Below the pieces are notes generated by a model. The model worked only from the letters and a program-made list of their open reading frames with translations. It ran no database searches and had not been told where the DNA came from. A DNA stretch of 5,791 nt from NCBI GenBank assembly GCA_937897005.1, contig CALCOQ010000104.1, positions 1 to 5,791 on the forward strand. Reading direction: 5' to 3'. Made by a program: the position numbers and the translations under genes. Source of the DNA: an uncultured euryarchaeote (GTDB lineage Archaea > Thermoplasmatota > Poseidoniia > Poseidoniales > Poseidoniaceae). Shown here piece by piece: positions 5,411 to 5,791 of this stretch (the first letter of the stretch is position 1; each line of letters opens with the position of its first letter).

Positions 5411-5791
5411 ATGGGTCAGTGTTGTGTCGGAGGGAACAACGGAGAATTGTCCTTGGAGTCGTGGGATGTCATCGTGGTCGGAAGTGGGCCAGCAGCACTT
5501 AGAGCAGTTCTCGCTGCTGATGAGGCCGGAGCACGCACGATGGTGCTGTCTGAACATGGCCTTGGCAGTTCAGGAATTGCCTCCTCTGGTGATGCTTTGG
5601 CAGCATCCCTCAATGAATCTTCAACCAAAGGTCACCGTGATGATACCATCCGTGCTGGAGATTGGCTTTCAGATCAGGATATTGCTTCATCAAGAACCGC
5701 TGCAGCAGCAACAGCTCTTGCTGAATTAGAGCGTTGGGGAGTGATATTTCGAAGAGATGCAGAAGGGATTCCGCGTTCTTTCGCTGGCCCC
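5411..5791 (+). CDS. FAD-dependent oxidoreductase, SDH/fumarate reductase/L-aspartate oxidase flavoprotein group (3' end outside window)
   Basis: The N-terminal 127 residues are visible and the frame is open to the right edge. The dinucleotide-binding fold is clear: WDVIVVGSGPAALRA (residues 18-32, GxGxxx core G24-S-G26) and an acidic residue (E) closing the second strand in TMVLSE. Further family features are D-T-I-x-A-G-D-W-L-x-D-Q-D, matching the D-T-x-x-G-x-D-W-L-x-D-Q-D of SdhA/FrdA, and LERWGVIFRR near the edge. The segment that in SdhA/FrdA carries the His covalently bound to FAD (HTxAAxGG) reads GSSGIASSGD here, with no His, so FAD is probably non-covalent as in L-aspartate oxidase. 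The substrate cannot be decided from this fragment. Start is uncertain: ATG 5411 has no SD and follows a hairpin, while TTG 5453 (GGAG 8 bases upstream) or TTG 5447 would put the start just before the first strand. Confidence 0.78.
   Translation, partial: MGQCCVGGNNGELSLESWDVIVVGSGPAALRAVLAADEAGARTMVLSEHGLGSSGIASSGDALAASLNESSTKGHRDDTIRAGDWLSDQDIASSRTAAAATALAELERWGVIFRRDAEGIPRSFAGP

Noticed and set aside
5424..5729. 101-codon plus-strand frame overlapping the flavoprotein
   Set aside because: It is in another frame of the flavoprotein, whose own frame shows the FAD-binding and SdhA-like motifs and stays open to the edge.

Overview
The window reads as archaeal chromosome. The evidence is a short zinc-ribbon RNA polymerase subunit (Rpo12/RpoP), a clamp-loader (RFC small subunit-like) ATPase, a stand-alone GMP synthase glutaminase subunit as in archaea with a split GuaA, and a tRNA gene without an encoded CCA tail. 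Acidic, Pro/Ser/Asp-rich linkers and moderate GC would suit a marine Thermoplasmatota archaeon (Poseidoniales, Marine Group II). That placement is inference; only 'archaeon' is well supported.

Layout. From the left edge to 1130 (+) runs the 3' part of a long gene. Its product has a Pro/Gly/Ser/Asp tandem-repeat tract, an acidic linker, a short helical segment and a C-terminal class II aldolase/adducin-type domain. Convergent to it, with an 11-bp tail overlap, is guaAA (1120-1713, -). A divergent intergenic region with an 8-bp inverted repeat separates guaAA from rpoP (1848-2000, +). A RidA/YjgF-family gene follows (2070-2465, +), and its upstream spacer holds a second inverted repeat that shares a heptamer with the first. 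Next is a divergent RFC small-subunit paralogue (2523-3674, +). tRNA-Arg(CCT) lies on the minus strand at 3718-3792, with a hairpin between the two convergent 3' ends. A four-helix membrane protein of unrecognised function follows (3863-5383, +). Last, in the same reading frame after a single TAA and a GC-rich hairpin, comes the 5' part of an FAD-dependent oxidoreductase of the succinate dehydrogenase / fumarate reductase / L-aspartate oxidase group (5411 to the right edge).

How the genes relate. Most look like housekeeping genes packed together rather than one pathway: nucleotide synthesis, transcription, clamp loading, translation, metabolite repair and redox. rpoP-ridA-rfc are co-directional with gaps of 69 and 57 bp and could be cotranscribed. 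The membrane protein and flavoprotein are co-directional with a 27-bp gap (longer if a downstream TTG is the start) and are the other likely operon. I see no insertion sequence, CRISPR array or phage gene. The most unusual items are the repeat-linker aldolase fusion, the RFC paralogue with an altered Walker B, a lost sensor-1 Asn and a ~45-residue insertion, the RidA homologue without the usual catalytic Arg, and the paired inverted repeats.
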